From: Takifugu bimaculatus
Taxonomy: Eukaryota; Chordata; Actinopteri; Tetraodontiformes; Tetraodontidae
Reading direction: 5' to 3'
Assembly: GCA_004026145.2 (NCBI GenBank)
Contig: CP034991.1
Span: 9,722,087 to 9,786,086 of the forward strand
Length of the DNA stretch: 64,000 nt
A model generated the notes under the pieces. The model was not told where the DNA came from. It saw nothing but the letters and a program-made list of their open reading frames with translations, and did not search any database. Below are positions 34,960-48,021 of the stretch, in pieces. Both the position numbers and the translations under genes were made by a program. Within the stretch, counting starts at the first letter, position 1. Each line of letters begins with the position of its first letter.

Positions 34960-35130
34960 TGGGATTAGACTGTTTCCACAGCTCCCTTCCTGCCGGTATC
35001 CCGAATGCCCTTCGTGTCTCACGCTGACAGTTCCGGCGCTGCGGTCTCGGAGCGCGCCGGGCTTGCGTGCAAAGGCTGTGACGCCTTTGTGAGGTCATCA
35101 CGTACGCGCGCAGGTGTGGGGGCGAATGCG
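34960..35130 (-). promoter_or_regulatory. ogdh: Probable ogdh promoter and non-coding first exon (left copy)
   Basis: CpG-rich block upstream of the ogdh start. A minus-strand donor such as ATCCCAG|GTCAGG near 34965 could join to an acceptor (TTGCACAG) at 33299-33306, leaving 33169-33298 as 5' untranslated sequence of the start-codon exon. No TATA box is evident. Confidence 0.5.
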
Positions 35131-35209
35131 AGAAAAAAGGTTTACATTAAAGGAAAAATCGTGGTGTTATTGTAGGAATTAGTTAATTCTATTAACAACA
35201 AGATTTGAG

Positions 35210-35600
35210 AGCCTGCAGCCTCTGGCGGGGCCACTTCCAGTTTGAATACATGTGTGCGGGGGGCTCAAAATGGCGTCAGCGGTACCGGTAAGGTTAGACC
35301 GCAAGACCCAATGCTTCCCAATCTGAACAGTGAAATGGAAGTCATTGAATTGGTATTAGTGAATTCTAATAATACTGTATACACCTTTTATTTACAACTA
35401 TTTTGTCATAATGCTGACTTCCATGTTTGTTTTTGCTATTGTGGATCTTTTCTAATGTTAAAATTGACTTACCCAAACGCGCTAAAACTACTGTATGCAC
35501 CAGACTGAAGAAGCCTTCTGGATAGAAGGCGAAAACGTCTTCAAGAGAAGAAACCCAGTCCAGTTGACAGAGAAAACTACCTTGGATGTATGCACTTTAA
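35210..35600. repeat. Interspersed-repeat-like block with paired hairpins (left copy)
   Basis: Begins CCTGCAGCCTCTGGCGGGGC and ends with CTGAAGAAGCCTTCTGGAT, the hairpin GCCTTC-loop-GAAGGC and a second CTTC-AAGA-GAAG hairpin. I recall similar strings widely dispersed in fish genomes but cannot name the family. Confidence 0.4.
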
Positions 35601-36041
35601 GTCAAGCCAATCAATTAGCATGCACCGTGCGTGATGCAGTATCTCGTTAGGCCACATGTTGTTTGTTACAGTTTTATTAAGAGACATCGACTTAAACATT
35701 ATGCCATTATGATTAGATGGTGTGATTATTATTTTTACTCTTATCTATTTTAACAAAGTGTGACAAGCTGTACTGTCTTGAGATTTACATACAAAATATG
35801 AGATTAAAATGCAAATCTGGATGATAACGTTTAGATAGATACCTGTGTAACAATGGCAGCATCACAGAACCAAAATCACAGCGGAACAAAGTCAGCATCT
35901 TTTACCCGACGAGTCGGAAATGGTGTGACAACAAGCGGAAGTATATCGCCTAAAAAAGATTTAGCTAGCGCTAAGTGAACAGCAGCAGGATTGTAAGGGA
36001 TACAATTTGATTGCTGTTATTCATTAAGTGTTGATTGAATA

Positions 36042-36213
36042 ATGTCGTCAGTCGAACATTTGAGAGGTTTCGTGACTGAGCGACTGACTGCCGCCGCAGA
36101 AGAAATATTTGGCGTTTTTCACAGAACAATCGTGGCGTACGAGGCGGAGGTCGATCGTCAGCGCAGGCTGCTGAATGCTTTTTATAATCCGGAGATAAAG
36201 TTGCACAGGCTAG
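36042..36213 (+). CDS. Orphan first exon of the C2H2 zinc-finger gene (left copy)
   Basis: 172 nt, 57 codons plus one base, starting MSSVEHLRGFVTERLTAAAE and ending at donor GTGTGT. It is identical in sequence to 59172-59343, where it joins in phase to the zinc-finger exon. Here nothing follows, because the contig ends at 36400. It is therefore a truncated copy produced by the duplication, not a separate gene. Confidence 0.85.
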
Positions 36214-36400
36214 GTGTGTAAATATCTTATAGCCAGAAGGCTACAGACTGATAGATTTCTGTGTTTAGTATTCGCTAAGGTTCACCTGAATATCAAAGTC
36301 TGCTCTGGTTCCCCTGGGAGGCGTTGGTACCATAAATATGTTCTTAAGATCTGACCTGCTCCTGTTGTCACCTTCTGGTTACTGTGTTGATGATTTCTAC

Positions 36401-36500
36401 NNNNNNNNNNNNNNNNNNNNNNNNNNNNNNNNNNNNNNNNNNNNNNNNNNNNNNNNNNNNNNNNNNNNNNNNNNNNNNNNNNNNNNNNNNNNNNNNNNNN
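36401..36500. other. Assembly gap, 100 N
   Basis: Exactly one hundred N, the usual convention for a scaffold gap of unknown size. The sequences on either side are the two ends of the 23-kb duplication. Confidence 1.
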
Positions 36501-36532
36501 ACATTCATCATCCTCATGTTTTCATGCCAGAC

Positions 36533-38335
36533 CTGGGTGGTACTGCATACTGGGGCCAGAATACGGCCCGGGCCCTGCATGACTGCCACCTGCCGAACCA
36601 GGCATGGAGCCACCAGCCATTAGGTTGACGCTGGAGCTGACAGGGACACCGTACTGCTGAGACATTCCAGGAAAAGCCTGAGGAGACGGTGAGGAAGAAA
36701 ACCTTTGGTTCTGCATGATTCTAAACACACTGAAACTGAACCTGACTGAATCTGAACTTACAGGTTCTGACTCACCTCAGAGCTGTATGGGCGTTTTAGG
36801 CCCTGTGGGGGCCTGAGGTGGCCCTGCTGAGGTCCTGGCCCATACTGAGGGACCCTCTGAGGTCCAACTCCTGGCCCATACATGGGCCCCATGGAAGCTG
36901 GTCCCCTGGTGGGTCCAGGCCCAGGTCCCATACCTCCGGGGGGAGCACGGGGGCCAGAATGGGCCATAAACTGGTTGTTATAAGCAGGACCTCCCATCTG
37001 ACACATGCACACGCATTAGGTTCTTTCATCACGATCATGTAAAACTGGACAAACTTATCAGAAGTAAATTTCAAGAGGAAAAAAAAAATCTGGATTAGCT
37101 GCTCACCTGCCCGTAACTCAGTTCCTGATTCTGTTTCTCCTGGATGGCAGCCACAGTTGCCGTGGCAGTTGCCGTAGCCGTAGCAGCAGCCGCTGCAACA
37201 GCAGCTGCGGCAGCCTGTGTGAAGTCAGCTGACCCTCTGGAACCTCCAGGGTTGGAGGGGTAACTGAGAGCATATGAACAAGTGTCAGAAAAGAGATGCT
37301 GATATTCTAGTCACAAGAATGTTTTTCAAATGAAAAGTGTCAAATTTACAGTTATTTTTTAAAACTTAAAGCTCAGATTTAAAACCAACTGAAGTCTGGA
37401 TGTGGGAACACGTGTATGGGACCATCTGTGTGGGACCACCTGTAACTGACCACCAAATCTGGCAGGTTTCAGCCAATCAGAACCTCACTGATGGTGGCAC
37501 CATGATGTCTCTGGTTGGTTATAAGCTGGGCAATAATAAAACTTGAAACTTCACTGTTTCAATCATTGTTGGTATAAAAGCATATGAAGATGAGCACCCA
37601 CCTTCCTGTGTAACCCCCCGGGCCTCCAGCATAGCCACCACTCGTCCGGTTGTACATTCCCTGGTTCACGTAGCCTTTGCTGGGCTCTCCAAAGCCCTGC
37701 TGAGCAATGTAACCTCCAGGTGGTCCCCCTGCCATGCCAGGTCCGCCAGGACCCTGCATCATGGGCCCTCCACCTGCAGTGGCTCCTGGACCCATAACCC
37801 CCCCACCCAGTCCCTGCAGGACAGAGACAAATACATAACACGTCATCCGTTATGTTCAAATCCTCCCTAAACATTCACAACTTCTCTGATGGTGATGTCA
37901 TACCTGGCTGGCAGAGGGATTGGTCACGCCCCAAACGGTAGTAACCACGGAGAGGGATCCTGCAGGCTGATTGGTGGGCTGCTGCCAGCTCGAGGGGTCA
38001 TAGGGGTATGACCCATCACTGCACACAGACATAAGCTGGTTGTGAAACCCCTCCCTGTTCCCTAAATAGTGCACTAAGTAGGGAGGACCATTTTGTAGGG
38101 GCGTCTGAATGTTAAGTGAGGATCATTATAGTCTCAGTATGCACAATGTATCCCACAATTCACTGTAAAATCTAGCCAAGGAAAGATACCCATCATCCTT
38201 TATGGTGGCATGTGATACGTTTGACATGATTCTTTACTGTGTGAGTGTGTGTTACTGTGCACCTGTGTGAGTGTGAGTGTGCCACCTGTGTGGGTTATTG
38301 GCCAGACCCGCCTTCATCTGGTTGAGAGGGTTCAT
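36533..38335 (-). CDS. zmiz2: zmiz2, 5' part only (right copy, truncated by gap)
   Basis: Six coding exons, 5' to 3': 38286-38335 (ATG), 37904-38018, 37602-37813, 37107-37263, 36776-36997, 36533-36677, matching the left copy exon for exon. They cover the start, the SVVTTVWGVTN segment, Gly/Pro-rich sequence and the Ala-rich tract. The conserved core and the MIZ finger are absent because the contig starts at 36501. One indel beside the first donor changes GTGCAC to GTGGCA but keeps GT. This copy could not make a functional protein as assembled and is best read as an allele fragment of the gene at 8769-15276. Confidence 0.9.
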
Positions 38336-39751
38336 AATGGGAGCCGCTGATTGGCTGGGATCCACTCAGACAGACAGACAGACTCCTGCCAGACAGTCAA
38401 ACATTTCTGTCAGCGTAGAACTTCATTTCCCATACCCCACTTCTGTCCTCCACATCACTGGTGCATAATTAAAGAAATAAAGTGTGCAGCTGTGTGTGAG
38501 TTTAGGATGTCACAAACTCCTAGTCAACAGATGAATCTCATGGAACCTAAAATCTTACATTATATATGTGTTATCTAGGATAATGTTATCTGGCATAACA
38601 TTTGTGTCTGACTGGAGGATACAGTTCAGGTCTCTTCATCCAGTTTGTGCATCACATCTGCCTCTGAACCGTCGGTACCAACAGCCGATCCCTCCTGTTG
38701 TATCTTAACCCTGTTGTGCAGGACCGACTGTTGTCTGGTTCCTCCTTCATGTCACACACCAGTGTTTTACTGTGCTCCTTATGGTCACAGTCACATGGAC
38801 CATTATCCTGCACGTTCTATACATTTGATTAAATTATTCAAAGTGCACCAACAATTTCAACAATCATGGGGGTTGGAGACTAAAAGAGAAGTGTAAACTC
38901 ATTTGTCAGGAGTTAGTTTTTTCCCCCCCATGAAATCAAATCTGAACAGATCAGTCCCACCAGTGACTGACTGGTTACACACTGATCACATCTTGTGAAG
39001 ATGACCCAGTAAAGCTGGCACGTTTATGGAATGGACAGACGGACAGAGGCAGCGGGACCGGTGAGGAAGTCCAGCCGAAGCTCAGAAAGGTTTAAACCAG
39101 ACCTGCTGACATGATGTTACCGTTGAAATGGATCCGAGAGCCAGTTTAATCAACTCTGGTGCTACCAGGCCACTGCTAATCTGCTTAACTAACTCCTCTC
39201 ACCAGCGTGCACGTCAAACAAGCATTCGCACTGGACCTAAATTAGGACCCATTTATGGAAAATACATGTAAAGAATGGAGTCAGCTGCTCCGAAACATCG
39301 TCCAAACACTGGAAAAGAGGCAAAACCTCACACAGTATGAAAGAGTCGGGGGACATTTTGAGCCTCCTCGGTGCAGCAGTCTTAGCTAAGGCTAATAGGC
39401 TAATGAGCGACGGTTGGGAAAAGCAGTTATTCCTGCTGTAGCACCTCTGTTAGCTTAGCATGGTAGAAGACAGCTGCCAATATCAGTCGACTATGCACCA
39501 ATGTCGCAACAACAAAAACACTAAGGAATTTATCCGCTTGATGCGCCCAGTTGGCTTTGACGTCAAACAGCTAACAGCTAACCCAGCAGACTATGACAAT
39601 GGGATGCTACCAGGCTAACAGTTAGCCAAATCTCGCTCCTTCCTCAAAAACAAAGTGCTCAGTAAAACGTGGAACCATTTTCTGATTAAACGTTTGATTT
39701 CAAACAGAGAAAAACGTGCAAAATGAAATGTGTTTTTATCTGCTAACCCAC

Positions 39752-40155
39752 CTCCTCGACGTCCACGGTGCCAGGGCACCGCTCCAGGTCTCGGCAGACA
39801 GAGGGTCCTCTGGGCCTCCAGGACAGTCAGCGGGACGGAGGTGGTGACTACTGCGAGGCCCCGATACAACCTGTCCCGAGAAGAGAAAATCCACACAGGC
39901 CGACCAAAAGCTCCGGTACCCTGGTTTTAGCTCCAGCCGGTTAGCCGTCCCTGCTGTACGGCCACTGCTTCTGGTTACCCGACCTGAGGAGCCAACACCA
40001 TCCCCCGCAGCTCTAACGCGAATCAGCCCCAATAAATTAGGCGGATGGAGCTGGAGAGGCTGACGGGAAACAAGCGTGTTTCTTCCATAAACTGCGTCCA
40101 ATCTACGGTTACGTCTGGCGGAGAGAACAGGCAGGTCGAGAGACACCTACACACT
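39752..40155 (-). promoter_or_regulatory. zmiz2: Probable zmiz2 non-coding first exon and promoter (right copy)
   Basis: Copy of 16696-17100 with a few substitutions, for example GGCCCAGATAC against GGCCCCGATAC. Confidence 0.5.
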
Positions 40156-40750
40156 GACAGGGAGGGGGAGAGAGGGAGGAGGGGGTAGACCAACAAGCAC
40201 AAATTCCTGCATGTACCTCGGTTTAAACATCAGCACCACAGGGGAAAAGGGGCACTGCCAGTAAATGTATATTTAGCATAATTTTGTCTAATGCGGTTTC
40301 ATCTTGATCAGGTAATTCCTGGTAAACGCGGTTGCTAGCTTGCCAAGTGTCTCTATACACCAGAATTTATATTACAGACTCACTTTTGATTGAACCAAAG
40401 CAGTCTGAGCCAGGTTAGCAGAGTTTTGGAAATCAACAGATGTCAGAAATCTTTGCATGACTATCAAATCCTTCTGTTCTTACCTCCACCAAGGTCACAT
40501 GACCACTGGCGTATGTGACCAAAATGTGAACGAATTGAAAAGAAAATTTCAGGAAGAGCAGATTCCATTTGGTTGATGTTCTGTATCCGTGACTCCTGTC
40601 TGTGTTTCCATTGTACCACGGCTATCAATCACGTTTCCAAGTTTTATTTTTAACAGTGGCGCGTTCCTAATCTTTTTGAGGTGAAATCTGATCTGAAAAA
40701 CTGTTCTGTCAGTAAACAGAAACATTCAACTCTTCCAGAATATACGAGTC

Positions 40751-40756
40751 TTTATT
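40751..40756 (-). terminator. ogdh: Polyadenylation signal AATAAA, ogdh (right copy)
   Basis: Counterpart of 17694-17699. Confidence 0.6.
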
Positions 40757-41592
40757 GAAGCAAATGAATGGAAAGAATGTCTATGAAAATAAATAAATGG
40801 TTTCTGTCTCACAAGCACAGGAAGCCGCCAAAGTCTTCATTCAGCTGCCAACAAAACCATTAACACACCACGTCCAACCAGTTTGGCACAAGATCAACAG
40901 AGAGAAAGAAAGAAATGGAAGCATATCAGCAGCACATTTTTCTTTCTGAAACATCTGTGTGCAACCTCAGCGTTGTCATGGCGACAAAGTCCTCATAGTA
41001 GATCACACCTGAAAAAAAACACCTTTATTCTGCTGATGTCACAGCTCACTTTCCCAAAGAGCAGAGCAAATGTAGCTAGCATGGCTAAACTCGGTAGGGG
41101 TGGAGATGATAGTGATGCAGGGTTAACAGCTGCTCTGTGTGTGTATGTGTTCTTTAGGATCCTCCCACTAAAACTCACTTCACCTTTGAAGTTTTTACTA
41201 GGCTCTAAATTTGTGAAGGATTTAGTGAGCAGCTCAGTGCTGCCACCGAGCGTTCAGACAGAAAAATGCAGCAGAGGTCCCTCAGACCAGAAACATCTGC
41301 TGGTACTCAATGATTCCTGACGGATCTGATGTGTGTGGCGCCGAGGCGACAACACACGTCCAGGAGGCTGCAGACAGATCTTCTGACCAAAACGTGAGAG
41401 AAGTCACAAATGTGTGGTGAATAGACTTTAAAGCACACAACAGCAGTTCTTCGTATGACAACACCAACATCTGCTTTAATGTTCAGATAGTTTTGAGTTT
41501 CAGCTGATGTCAGAAGCATCTCAAGTCCTGGTTGTCTGCAGCTCCACCCACATATTTAGACACTGATAAAGTAGAACTTATGTAGCATTTAC

Positions 41593-41594
<2 letters not shown>

Positions 41595-41640
<46 letters not shown>
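41595..41640. repeat. (GT)n microsatellite in ogdh 3' untranslated region (right copy)
   Basis: 46 bp, longer than the 38 bp counterpart at 18540-18577. Confidence 0.9.
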
Positions 41641-41641
<1 letters not shown>

Positions 41642-41718
41642 GTGTGTGTATGTATTTGGGGGAGGCATTGATCAGGGAGGAGTAGGGTCATGGTTCATAG
41701 ATGGGATTGTGCTTAAGT

Positions 41719-44700
41719 TCACTGCTGATCTTTAAAAGCGTCAAGTCCAAAGGCGGTATCACAGAAGCGTCGCAGCTCCATCAGATGAGTGTTCTTGTTT
41801 CCTGTGGCTGGAGCGGCTGCAGGATCTCTGCCAGCATACCTGTAGCAGACAGGTCAGAGATCAGGGGAGCTGGCAGGAAGGCTTATGCTCACCGAGGTAA
41901 CCAGGAGAACAGTACCAGACAGGTTTGGCTCTCTGGATCGTGGTCCTGATGCGAGGCTTGACGTAGTCATAGTAACCTTGGTTCTTGTGCTCTTCCTGAC
42001 ACCACACCAGGTCTGCTTTGGGGAAGCGGTCCACCTCCGCCTTCACCTGGTCAAATGGGAACGGAGATAACTGGAAGAGGAGGGGGAGAGAGAAGAAGGG
42101 GGGAGAGAGGGAGGGAGGACAGTGAGGATGGCATTAAAACATTTTCTTGTGCAGATTTCTTTCTCTTGACACCTTCTCTTCTTCCCTCTTTAACCACCTC
42201 CTCCTACCCTCCCCTCTGGATCCATCTACAGGTATCAGCGAACCCATAGCTGTGCAGACCTGCCAACTTCTGACCTGCCAACTTCTGACCTGCCCAGTTT
42301 TAGGATTTTTAGGATTTTTAGGATTGAATCACTGATTCAATGTAATTAATGAATTTCCCTGATCTATGCCTATTCTCTCATCTACCTGTCCCCCTCCCCC
42401 ATCTCCTCCTCCTTCACCCATCTGTCCATCAGGAGGGTCCACCCATATGAGCCTAGTCCTGGTCAAGGGTTCTTCACTGCTGCTTGATGGGGCTTCCTGG
42501 GTTTCTGTAAAGCACCTAGAGACAATCTTGACTCTGTGTGTGTGTGTGTGTGTATACCTGCTCAATGCGAGAGATGGCAACACTTGCATCCATCCCTCTA
42601 GTCTTCCTCTCTTTTATCAGTTCATAGAAAACCTTGCCAGTACAGAAGATGAGCCGCTTCACCTCCTCTGGATGTTGTGCAGCTGTACCATCCTCTGGAA
42701 TCAGCCTCTGGAAGTGAGTTCCTGCAGAGAGCAAGACACTTTACTTCTTCCTTAAACACACCTAGGACAAATGGTGTGAGGGGGCATCAGGACCAAGTAC
42801 CAGGCAGCATGTCGTCAAAGCTGGAGCGAGCTTCAGGGTGACGCAGTAGCGACTTGGGTGTGAAGATGATTAACTACAGGCACAAAGAGGAGTTTATCAG
42901 GACGGCCACAAACAACACACAAGTGTGAGTGAGTGTGTGTGATGTGCCACTCACAGGCTTCCTGAAAGGGAGTAGAATCTGTCGTCGGAGAACATGAAAA
43001 TAATTTGCAGGATTCGAACAATTGACAACGATCCAGTTACAGTCATACAGCTGACGGACTGTAAAATCATCTGAGATCACCTGAGAGACAGACAGACAGG
43101 AAGAGGGGGAGGGAGAGAGAGGGAGTTTGTAAAAAGGCACAGTTCTATTTCTACATGTTCCAATGAGCACTTCCAAATGGATAATGGGAGTGAAACAGTA
43201 ATGATACGTGGAAGTAACTGTAGAAACATTGCTGCCATGATGAAAGGATGTGTTCACTGACTTTGATAGTGCAAGTGTCAGTGAGCAGTTCTGGGCTCAG
43301 AACTGTCGTCAGTCACTTAGGTGACCTCCCTCAATATGCTGCTGCTGAAGGCCTCCTGAAGGACCTGCTCCCCGACCTGGATGTCAGCGTGACGTGGATG
43401 CACCCGCACCTGTGATGTCACAATATCTAACCGTGACATCATCATCATCCTCCTGCACCAGAACCACCAGCACCAGCACCAGCACGTGGTCCAACAATAC
43501 GTCTGAGGTTCTGAGCCTGTTTCCTCTGGCTGGTACTTGGAGTCCTTTAATGTCCTTCAAGGACCGGACCGTCACTCAGAGCATTTACGTGCACAGTTTA
43601 ATCCAGCTATGCTCAGAAATCAACTGTGGTGTCTTGATGGGGACGTCTCGCTTTACTCCTCAACAACACTAGGTGACCATATGCACCTTTCCAGCAGGTC
43701 ACTAGGGCCCCTTTCTGGCCCAGCTATTACATCCCATCAAAACCAACTGGAGTCATGAGTCACAGCAGCATCTCGCCCAACAGGACGATGGAGAAGGATG
43801 AAGTGTCACGAATGATCAAGGCGTAAAAATGCTGGAGCACATCGAGGTCCCATCACATAATCTGGGTGTGTCAGTCAGACACGCCCATGTCAGTCAGACT
43901 AATGCCTTTATGTTCATTTCAGTTGTCCAGTTAGAGTCAGATCGAGACACTAATTTTTTTCTATCAAGTGTAAATATGGTGAGTGTCTCAGCCCCAGATG
44001 GATGTCCTGGTGCTGGGTTGTGCCCCTCCCCCCCGGTGTGATGTCACACGGTGGTCGCCTCAAACTGGTTCACAGCTGAACAGGCTGAGATTCTGGATGT
44101 GTGAGGTCTCCTCACATTTCCAACAGTCTTGGATTAATGCACTGGAGTGTGTGTGACTGTGTTACCGGCATAACATCAGGATCATCATTGCACATCTGGA
44201 GGAAGCGTTCTGGACGGGCTGAAGAGTGTTCTGGACCCTGTAGACAGTTTAGAAAACAAGTGTCTGAGTGTCTGACCACTCCTGCCGTCATGTGACTGCT
44301 AGTGCCACTCACCATGCCTTCCATGCCATGTGGCAGCAGCAGCACGATGCCATTTTGCCGGACCCACTTGGCCTGACCAGGACAGATGAACTGGTCGATG
44401 ATGCACTGGGCTGTGTTGTGGAAGTCTCCAAACTGAGCCTCCCACAGAATGAGAGCGTTTGGACTTGCCATTGCAAACCCCAGCTCGAAACCTGTGGGTG
44501 AGAAGGTTTTCTTGTTATTCTGAGCATCGGAGCGCTGCTGAAGATCAGGATGAGGGTGAAACTGACCCAGGACGCCGTACTCCGAGAGGGAGCTGTTGCA
44601 GACAGTGTAGGGGGCCTGGTCAGGAGCCAGGTGGTTCATGGGAATACAGATCCTCTTGTCCACATTCTGGTCATGGAGAACATGATGTCGGTGGCTGAGA

Positions 44701-47700
44701 GGGGACAATGTCATCAAAGTGAAACTCTGGAATGTGAAGGTGCTGATGAAGACCAAACTTGGAAACAAACGCAGCCTCGGAGGCCCGATAGCTTACCTGA
44801 AGGTTCCTCGCTCCACATCCTGGCCTGACAGTCTGATATGGGTTCCTTCCTTCAACAGTGAACCAAAGGCCATGTACTCCCCCAAAGCCCAGTCCACTAC
44901 CCGATTCCGGACCATCTCTGCTCGAGCTTTCAGGATGCGACTCAAGCCTGAAACATCATTAGCACTGTGTAACCATCTGTCTGGTAAAATGTTTGAAATG
45001 ATGAATTTATAAAGCTTTAAACTAAAAACACATTTCACTGATTATCTACAGTCAAGTCTTTGACATCTGCTTACTTTAAAAATACCTGCCCTTTAAATTC
45101 AAGATGAAACTGTGAAGTCAAAAGTCTTTTTTAATCACTGACGGAAGTTCAAAACCAGAATTTCTACACCAATAAAATCTAAACGGGAACAACCTCAACA
45201 GAGTACAACTCCCTGATCCACTCTGCTGAGGTCAGTGGGGGTTCAGACCTCCATGGATGGTGAAGTCCTCCACAGGGACAGAGGAGGCCACTTGTCCAAT
45301 GTGGGTCAGGTTCTCTTCAGTTAGGCCGGTTGAAGGGCAGCTCATGGACTTTGGTTGACCCTCCAGTGTGAAGAAACCTGAAGAAGACAACAGGTTCCCT
45401 CTCAGGAAGCACTACGGCAAAACTGACAGGCTGACGACCTGGAGGGGAAGATTTATCACCAACACGTGTAGCTGTGTTCCTCACCAGGCCAGGGGGAGTC
45501 CAGCCAGTGCTTTATGTGGAGGATCTTCTCATCTTTGGAACGGGCATATGCTTCTTCACAGATCTTGTCATATTTGGCAATTTCCTCCTGAGTACAGACC
45601 CGAAACAGCATGCTTAGTCTTGAGTCTTTTTTCATGATTCTACGACAGTTTAAACACCTCAAGGATCCTCAAGATCAGTTAGACCTCAACAAATATGAAA
45701 AAAGAACATTTAGAGACTGAAATTCTAAAGTCACAAAGACAGAGTGAGAAGAAAGCCAACCACAGTCCTCACTCATTTGCTGAGCAGATTTCTGCTTAAA
45801 TCCTTCCTGACAGTGACAAAAGGATGCAAAGCAGGCAGAGATACTTGCTCCAAACCTTCTGTCTTCTATTAGGAGCAGCAGCAGTCAAAGCCACTGCTGG
45901 CAAAGAGCATGCTGGGAAATGCTGTCTTTACCTCATACTCCTGCCTGCTGACTGCACCCTCTGCGATCAACTTCTCTGCATACTTCTGTAGGACAGGCTT
46001 CTGCTTCTTGATCTGTTTATACATGAGCGGCTGTGTGAACATGGGTTCATCCATCTCGTTATGACCCATCCGACGATAACACACCTGTGGGCACACGTTA
46101 ACCATCAGCTCAGAACCTCCACAACCAATGTGTCATACAGGAGCTCACTCACAAGGTCCACCACCACATCTTTGTGGAATGTGTTTCTCCACTCTGCTGC
46201 CACTTTGCACACATAGATGACAGCCTCGGGATCATCAGCATTCACGTGGAAAATGGGAGCATTGACAACTCGAGCAACATCTGTGGGATACGGAGACGAA
46301 CGTGCGACGCGAGGGTCTGTGGTGAAGCCGATCTGAAAGACAGAGGTAGGAGGGGTCGCAGCTCCGCCCTGACTCTGACACCGCCAGCACATATGTCAGT
46401 TACCTGGTTATTGACCACCACGTGCACAGTACCGTGGGTGGTGTAGGAGGGCAGGTCAGACAGATGGAAGGTTTCGTAGACTATACCCTGTCCTGCAAAG
46501 GCGGCATCACCGTGAAGAAGGATGGACATCACCTGAACACACAACCACCGTTCCATGAACATCAAGCAGGTGTGTAGGAGGACAGTTTCTCTCCACTTCT
46601 CACCCGTTTGCCGTCATTGTCTCCACAATAGAACTGCTCGGCCTTGGTCTTCCCCTGCACCACAGGGTCTGCAGCCTCCAGGTGGGAGGGGTTGGCCACC
46701 AGAGACAGAGTGATATTGCGGTCGGTCACGCGGTTGATGCGCCGATGGTACATCCCCAGGTGGTACTTGACATCTCCAGAACCCTGAGAATAGAACAAGA
46801 ACAATTTTACTTTTTGTGGTAAAAGGACTACACGCAGATGTTTTCAGACTCATGTTTGGTACTCTAAAATACTCTCTCATCAGTCTACACTCAAAATCCC
46901 AGAATAACAACAGACCTCACAGCTGAATTTTAGGCGTCAGAGTTTTCTACAGCCTGACTAAAGTCCACCTGATACGATGAGAGTAAAAACAGGCAGTTCT
47001 TGCTGTGCAGCTGAGATTATCTGGGATCTTTCCGACTGTTCCACTGTGTTTCTCGATCCATTTCGGTATCTGCTGCTGATGAGCCTCCATGTGTGCCATC
47101 ACTCCTACAGCACGATTGATGTGCAAAAGCTCGCCGGATTTAAACAATATAGTTGTTAAAAGTCACTATGCAACCGTCCATGGTTTAAGCTGCCTGGCCC
47201 CACTGTGAAGAAGTCCTGTCTCTGGAGACAACAGTGGGAGGTCGTAAAAGGTCAAAGAAACACTAAAGGGACAGGCGCTGCACCCATAACAAGCATGTTC
47301 CAACCAATCCAATCAATTAGTGTTCCTTGTGTATTTATCCACCAATCAATTTGTGTGCCTTGTGTATTTATCCACACATACTGGGATGGAGTTACCTCAT
47401 CAGCAGCTTCCAGTTTAGAGTCAAACTGGCAGAAAATCTGTTCCAGCTCTTTTCTGATCACGTTGGCTAGAACGTTCAAACGACCCCTAAAAGACAACAA
47501 ACAGTGTGAAAGGGAGGAAAAGGGAGCGCGTTTCAGACATGAAGAAGTGTATTACCTGTGAGGCATTCCCATGATGACATAATCCACCCCCTTCTCAGAG
47601 GATTTATCAATTATGGTCTTCAGTGCTGGAATCAGAGACTCACAACCCTCCAGACCAAAGCGTTTCTCTGCAGACCATTTCTTCTGGAGGAACTCCTCAA

Positions 47701-47984
47701 ACCTGCACATAGCAGATGTTGACACACATCCTCACCTCCTGACGGAGGTGCGGTCTGATGGTGTTTACCTGGTGGAACGGATCATCCGGGCCAGCAGTGT
47801 CCGTTTCTCCTCCAGAGTGAATTGCATGATTCCAGGAGTCTCAAACTTCTGCCGGATCCACTGGCATTGCTCCAGATCGTTGATGAACATGAATTCAACA
47901 CCGATGTGCTGACAGTACGACATCTGACACACAAACACACTCAGGTACACAGCCTGGAGAAAGACACCTCCCAACTTTACAGGA

Positions 47985-48021
<37 letters not shown>

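Noticed and set aside
35270..35287. MASAVP mini-exon (ATGGCGTCAGCGGTACCG before GTAAG) as the start of a plus-strand gene
   Set aside because: It lies in a repeat-like block, no downstream exon continues it, and the zinc-finger gene has its own clear start exon.
36338..36628. Open frame running across the N run
   Set aside because: It bridges unknown bases and joins a zinc-finger gene intron to antisense zmiz2; it has no meaning.
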